From contig JAABSH010000013.1 of assembly GCA_011390465.1 (NCBI GenBank), positions 18,278 through 82,277 of the forward strand: DNA of 64,000 nt, given 5' to 3'. The translations under genes and the position numbers were made by a program. Below, in pieces: positions 60,356-64,000 of the stretch. The notes under the pieces were generated by a model, which was not told where the DNA came from, searched no databases, and saw only the letters and a list, made by a program, of their open reading frames with translations. The DNA comes from Desulfobacteraceae bacterium (GTDB lineage: Bacteria > Desulfobacterota > Desulfobacteria > Desulfobacterales > Desulfosalsimonadaceae). Numbering within the stretch: the first letter of the stretch is position 1; each line of letters begins with the position of its first letter.

Positions 60356-61516
60356 CTATCCCCCCAGTATCCAGCTGAACCGGCCGGGCTGTTTTTCAAT
60401 GGCGGCTTCCGGGCAGATCTCCAGACAGCAGTAGCACCGGATGCATTTTTTATAATCATACCGCGGTACCGCTTTTTTACCGTCAGATGCGCTGATGGCA
60501 TCAGAGGGACAAATCTTTCGGCACTGATAGCACAGGGTGCATTTTTCTGATGAAGGCACCGGCCGGTCAAGAAACAGGTTCTTGAATGTCGGGGTATTCA
60601 GGGGCCAGCGAAACATATTGGATCGAACAGATGATCCGGTGGCCGGTTCAAAATCTTCCACCTGAAGGGCCTCTATGCTGTCGCCTTTCACCATGATTTC
60701 AGCTTCAGAGGCAACACCGTAATCCCGCCTGAACCCATTGACAATGGTGGAAACGTTATTCACGTCAAGCCCGGCAAGCCGTGTGGCAACGCAGTCCACG
60801 GCAATGCCGTTGTCCCCGGCAAGAATGGCGTTCAGCCACCGGGGCTTTCCCGCAGGCCCCGGCCCCTCCCCTTCCTGAACGCAGATGGCATCCATCAGGT
60901 GAACGATGGGAACCGGCGGATTCATACCACAGGTCATGGCACCGTATAAATCGAGCAGAAATTCCGCAAAATCCTCATGATCCGGCAACCGGAAATGCAT
61001 TTTGGATTTTTCAACTCCTGGAATGGCCCCGAACAGAAGTTTTACCGCGCCGGTAATGTAGGTGATGCCGTGGGTCTTGAATTTGGGAAGATTCAGGATG
61101 ATATCCGCGTCAAAATAGGCTTCGGAAATATCAATATGGCAAAATTTTCTGGCAGCATCATAGGAGAGGGTCCGGGTGCGGCCGGGCTCTGCCACTTCAA
61201 TGGCTTCTTCTGACACCACCGCGGCATAGGCGGTTTTTTTGATAACCCGGGCCAGAGAATGAATGGCCGGAGATTCCACCAGCACGGGATGGCCCTTGTT
61301 TTCCTTTACAATCTGAACCACGGCCCGGAAAAATTCCGCATTGGTGATAATGGCCCGATCTTCTTTTGCCGGCATCAGCAGGTTCGGTTTCACCACCACC
61401 CGGGCGCTGTTAAAATTTTTTTCATCAAATCCAATCAGGGCCAGGCTTTGGCGTATTTTTTGTTTGAGTGTATCGCACTGATAGTCAGCGCAGTGCAGCA
61501 AGGCGACTTCCGGCAT
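60356..61516 (-). CDS. DUF362 protein with C-terminal 2x[4Fe-4S] ferredoxin domain
   Basis: This ~386-residue protein has a DUF362 domain (about 1-290: VVVKPNLLMPAKEDRAI, LNLPKFKTHGITYITGAVKLLFGAIPG, DGIAVDCV-type blocks). A ferredoxin domain follows with two CxxCxxCxxxCP clusters (CTLCYQCRKICP and CIRCYCCLEICP). Such proteins are frequent in anaerobes and are thought to act in redox reactions. The start is set at the ATG with AGAGG 6 bases upstream; the ATG two codons earlier (61522) lies too close to that site. It is likely an operon with the Nudix gene. Confidence 0.88.
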   Translation of the reverse strand: MPEVALLHCADYQCDTLKQKIRQSLALIGFDEKNFNSARVVVKPNLLMPAKEDRAIITNAEFFRAVVQIVKENKGHPVLVESPAIHSLARVIKKTAYAAVVSEEAIEVAEPGRTRTLSYDAARKFCHIDISEAYFDADIILNLPKFKTHGITYITGAVKLLFGAIPGVEKSKMHFRLPDHEDFAEFLLDLYGAMTCGMNPPVPIVHLMDAICVQEGEGPGPAGKPRWLNAILAGDNGIAVDCVATRLAGLDVNNVSTIVNGFRRDYGVASEAEIMVKGDSIEALQVEDFEPATGSSVRSNMFRWPLNTPTFKNLFLDRPVPSSEKCTLCYQCRKICPSDAISASDGKKAVPRYDYKKCIRCYCCLEICPEAAIEKQPGRFSWILGG

Positions 61517-61552
61517 ATCCATCCTCTTTCACCAGTCCGGTTATTCTTTATA

Positions 61553-61981
61553 TTATTCGGGAGGTGCCTGCACCAGAAACTCGTCACTGGCGATGACATT
61601 GCCGGCGGATGAAATAACCTCCACCTTCCAGAGGCCGGTCCATTCCCTGATGATGCGTTTTGACGACCAGGTGCGCCAGGTGCGGGCATTCACCGGAAGG
61701 TCCACAACCGCCATCTGTACCCCGTTATAATACCAGACATGAGAAACAGCGGTTTTGTCCGTGGCCGAACTCAGCCGGGTAAAACAGAAAACCCGGCCCA
61801 CCGTATCCGGAAACACGGCCGCGACATCAACGGGGGTTCTGTTTTCAATGGCAGTGCAAAACGCAATTTCCTCCACCGTGATGCTGGAATGATCACTTGT
61901 TTCAGAATGGGTTTCTGCAAAAACCGGCAGGTAAAAAAAACACATTAACGCAACCATGGCACACATTATTTTATAACGCAT
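61553..61981 (-). CDS. DUF2914 exported protein
   Basis: This 142-residue protein has a Sec signal peptide (residues 1-22, ending PVFA) and a DUF2914 beta-rich domain: FCTAIENRTPVDVAAVFPDTVGRVFCFTRL and HVWYYNGVQMAVVDLPV, then RTWSSKRI and GLWKVEVISSAGNVIASDEFLV. GGAGG lies 5 bases before the ATG. It is probably periplasmic. DUF2914 proteins have no proven function. Confidence 0.85.
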   Translation of the reverse strand: MRYKIMCAMVALMCFFYLPVFAETHSETSDHSSITVEEIAFCTAIENRTPVDVAAVFPDTVGRVFCFTRLSSATDKTAVSHVWYYNGVQMAVVDLPVNARTWRTWSSKRIIREWTGLWKVEVISSAGNVIASDEFLVQAPPE

Positions 61982-62116
61982 AAAACCTCCGATTCGGAAA
62001 AAATGGCGGAAAAATTTACGGGATATGATCTTTTATGCTTTTACGTATCAGCATTTACCTTCAAAGGAAATGATAATTTATCTGCCAGCGACCAAAAGTG
62101 ATCCATTGAAAATCCA

Positions 62117-62158
62117 TTGACAAATTGAGCTATGTTCAATATTTTGAGCTATGTTCAA
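62117..62158 (+). promoter_or_regulatory. Promoter with two operator-like palindromes before the acyl-CoA dehydrogenase
   Basis: TTGACA (62117-62122), 17 bases, then TATTTT (62140-62145) form a good sigma-70 promoter. Two identical copies of TTGAGCTATGTTCAA (62125-62139 and 62144-62158) lie 19 bases apart. Each is an imperfect palindrome. The first fills the promoter spacer and the second covers the -10 edge and start region, the usual arrangement for a repressor. Confidence 0.65.
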
Positions 62159-62201
62159 AAATCGAGTTTTTTAATATTCTTAATTTTAAAAGGAGACGGC
62201 G

Positions 62202-63479
62202 ATGTATGATTTTTTGTTAACCCCGGAAGAACAGGAAGTAAAAAAACAAGCCCGGGAATTCACCAGAAATGAAATCACCAGTGATTTTCTGCGGCAAATG
62301 GACAAGGATGAAATTACCTATCCCCGGGATTTTGTGAAAAAACTGGCTGCCAAAAACCTCTTTGGTATCCGGTTTCCCAAAAAATACGGAGGCCGGGAAA
62401 TGAGCTGGGTGGCGGAGGTGGCGGCAACCGAGGAAATCGGATGCCTTGGCATGGCCCTGGGATGCGCTTTTGTCATGCCGTCCATTGTGGGGGAAGCCCT
62501 GAATCAGTTTGGCACGGAAGCCCAAAAGGAAAAATATCTAAAACCCTATATTGAAGGCAAGCTGGTGGCAGCCGAAGCCCTGACCGAACCCCGGGGCGGA
62601 TCAGATTTTTTCGGGGCCATGACCCGGGCGGAACTGGATGGGGACCATTTTATTTTAAACGGCATGAAACGCTTTGTGGTGGGGGCGGAAGGCGCGGACT
62701 TTTTTCTGGTTTACTGCCTGACCAATTTTGATGAAACCGCCCACAAATACAACCGCCTGAGTCTGTTGATCGTTGACAAGGGACCGGGGGTGGAAACCGA
62801 ATACCTGTACGGACTCATGGGCTGCCGGGGGGGCGGCACCGGCCGGCTGGTGTTCCGGGATGTAAAAGTGCCAAAAGAAAACCTGGTAGGCGACCTCCAC
62901 GGCGGGGCCATTTGCTTTCACCAGATGATGATTCCCGAACGGCTCACCTCGGCTGGCGGATGTCTCGGCACCTGGGGCGCCCTGGATCTGGCAGTGCGCT
63001 ATTCCAACCGGCGCCGGGCCTTTGGTAAAGAAATCCGCAAATATCAGGCAGTGAGCTTCAAGGTGGCGGATTCCATTACCCAGCTGGACGCTGCCAGGGG
63101 CTTGAGCTATCTGGCGGCCCGGGCCGTGGATGAAAATTATCCCAATGTGCGCCGGCTGGTAAGCGAAGCCAAGCGGTTTGCCACGGAAGCGGCCTGGGAT
63201 GTGGTCAACAATGCCATGCAGATCATGGGCGGCATCGGGTATACGGATGTGTATCCCATTGAACGCGCGCTCCGGGACACCCGCCTGGGCATGATCTGGA
63301 CCGGTACCACCCAGATCATGAATCTCATGATCCAGCACGAATATTATAATGAGGTGCTTTCTCCGGACTACAGCCGCCGGATCATGGAAGACGATGCCAC
63401 CCGACCGGATGTATCGGAGCGGTGTTTCAATGATGACGACATGATGGCGGTATTTACCGGAGAGATCAAAAACAAATAA
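62202..63479 (+). CDS. Acyl-CoA dehydrogenase
   Basis: This 425-residue FAD enzyme oxidises an acyl-CoA and passes electrons to ETF. The N-terminal block FLLTPEEQEVKKQAREF, the flavin-binding ALTEPRGGSDFFGAMT, and the C-terminal AMQIMGGIGYTDVYPIERALRDTRL with TGTTQIMNLMI are complete. The catalytic Glu cannot be assigned without alignment. AAGGAG lies 6 bases before the ATG. The promoter region has two repressor-like palindromes. It fits with the acyl-CoA ligase at 32172 in fatty or aromatic acid degradation. Confidence 0.93.
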   Translation: MYDFLLTPEEQEVKKQAREFTRNEITSDFLRQMDKDEITYPRDFVKKLAAKNLFGIRFPKKYGGREMSWVAEVAATEEIGCLGMALGCAFVMPSIVGEALNQFGTEAQKEKYLKPYIEGKLVAAEALTEPRGGSDFFGAMTRAELDGDHFILNGMKRFVVGAEGADFFLVYCLTNFDETAHKYNRLSLLIVDKGPGVETEYLYGLMGCRGGGTGRLVFRDVKVPKENLVGDLHGGAICFHQMMIPERLTSAGGCLGTWGALDLAVRYSNRRRAFGKEIRKYQAVSFKVADSITQLDAARGLSYLAARAVDENYPNVRRLVSEAKRFATEAAWDVVNNAMQIMGGIGYTDVYPIERALRDTRLGMIWTGTTQIMNLMIQHEYYNEVLSPDYSRRIMEDDATRPDVSERCFNDDDMMAVFTGEIKNK

Positions 63480-63498
63480 CGCGGGGATCCCGCAACTC

Positions 63499-63617
63499 AA
63501 TGTCGTTAACTTAAGAGATTTCAATGTAGGGGAGGGGTTTACCCCCTCCCGTTAAAAAGGCGACCCATGCCGGGAGGGGATAAACCCCATAAGCGCTAAG
63601 TTATTATTATTGACATT
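63499..63617. repeat. MITE-like palindromic repeat, copy 3 (altered right end)
   Basis: Nearly identical to copy 1 up to GGGAGGGGATAAACCCC (63588). There the expected TCCCCTACGC stretch is missing and the sequence runs ATAAGCGCTAAGTTATTATT then ATTGACATT. It lies immediately before a transposase promoter. The change may be an internal deletion or the junction where an insertion sequence entered the repeat. Confidence 0.75.
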
Positions 63618-63639
63618 TATGCTATATTAACATATACTT
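63611..63639 (+). promoter_or_regulatory. Promoter of the transposase gene
   Basis: TTGACA, 17 bases, then TATACT lie about 30 bases before the transposase ATG. The match to the sigma-70 consensus is strong. The -35 box overlaps the right end of the MITE-like repeat. Confidence 0.65.
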
Positions 63640-63668
63640 CCATCAAAATTTAAGATGGAGGTTAAAAA

Positions 63669-64000
63669 ATGAACGAAGACTGGCCAATGCTTCTCTCTTT
63701 TTTCCCCGATAACTGGATTGACCTGGCACACCAGACCAATGTGCTCAAAAAATTGCGCAAAGATAAAGATGTTGAAAATTATCTCAGGACGCTTTTAATC
63801 CATATCGGATGCGGCTGCTCCTTGCGCGAGACATCTGCCCGCGCCAAGCTTGCCGGTTTGGCAGACGTTTCCGACGTGGCGTTGCTTGGCCGATTAAGAA
63901 AGGCCAAAGACTGGCTGCACAGTCTATGCGTTGCATTATTCAAAGAACAGGAAATCGGTATTGCACCGAATGCCCATGGATTACGCATGAGGCTTTTTGA
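63669..64000 (+). CDS. IS4-type transposase, N-terminal part (3' end outside window)
   Basis: The first 110 residues of a transposase: WPMLLSFFPDNWIDLAHQTN, then LRTLLIHIGCGCSLRETSAR, LAGLADVSDVALLGRLRKAK and DWLHSL. This is the N-terminal region of IS4-family DDE transposases. The catalytic DDE residues would lie beyond the window. GGAGG lies about 7 bases before the ATG and a strong promoter precedes it. The frame stays open to the edge, so it may be intact. The left end of the element is near or within the MITE-like copy 3. Confidence 0.8.
   Translation, partial: MNEDWPMLLSFFPDNWIDLAHQTNVLKKLRKDKDVENYLRTLLIHIGCGCSLRETSARAKLAGLADVSDVALLGRLRKAKDWLHSLCVALFKEQEIGIAPNAHGLRMRLF

Overview
The window reads as chromosomal DNA of an anaerobic, probably marine or salt-adapted Desulfobacterota (Desulfobacterales-like sulfate reducer or relative). 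This assignment is an inference from several features: a standalone CooS-type CO dehydrogenase, a ferredoxin:thioredoxin reductase catalytic chain, FdhD, an ATP-sulfurylase/APS-kinase fusion, sodium-coupled transport (Mrp antiporter, sodium:solute symporter), and abundant short palindromic repeats. Gene density is high, base composition is moderately GC-rich, and no rRNA, tRNA or CRISPR array was recognised.

Layout: 1-4644 holds the end of mrpA and complete mrpB-G (multisubunit Na+/H+ antiporter). 4872-12805 carries glpD, a secreted 5'-nucleotidase-like lipoprotein, an NSS-family symporter, an ion permease and outer-membrane phospholipase A. 13139-15203 is a two-gene unit of a degenerate AAA-like protein and an MscS channel, followed by a Trk/Ktr-type K+ uptake pair, a sugar-nucleotide epimerase, pepA, a DjlA-like cochaperone and cinA. 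22050-29202 is a complete trpLEGDCFBA operon with an attenuator whose leader peptide has four consecutive Trp codons. 29606-33944 carries a DUF169 protein, a probably exported MjaI-like nuclease, an XRE-PilZ regulator and an acyl-CoA synthetase.

34306-38154 links a nucleotide-sugar dehydrogenase, a PAPS-synthetase-like fusion with altered sulfurylase motifs, and CysQ. 38412-45294 is a run of redox and housekeeping genes: methyltransferase, CoA-disulfide-reductase/rhodanese fusion, CutA, thioesterase, hydrolase, FTR-glutaredoxin pair, nitroreductase, two small Cys-rich proteins, and a 118-aa protein with a sigma-54 promoter. 45747-49502 is the C1 segment (cooS, an HsdR_N-like protein, fdhD, a Cys-rich peptide). 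49535-55797 carries an SRPBCC-epimerase fusion, a membrane protein, a DUF364 protein, an MFS carrier and a sigma-54 activator. 56223-61981 is a minus-strand block (acyltransferase, glycosyltransferase-Nudix fusion, DUF1847, CoA-type Nudix, DUF362 ferredoxin, DUF2914). The window ends with an acyl-CoA dehydrogenase and the start of an IS4-type transposase.

Dispersed repeats fill many gaps: three ~120-bp palindromic MITE-like units (12938, 29421, 63499) and several hairpin families of the ACCACAGAG, GCAGATAAACGC, CCGCAGAGACGC and GTCATTGCGAG types. One hairpin sits inside the trp operon between trpB and trpA. The most unusual points are the signal-peptide-bearing MjaI-like nuclease beside a c-di-GMP-type regulator with a tetranucleotide repeat in its leader, the AAA-like/MscS pair, the altered sulfurylase, the FTR-glutaredoxin pair, and an unannotated 35-aa CC-x2-C microprotein.
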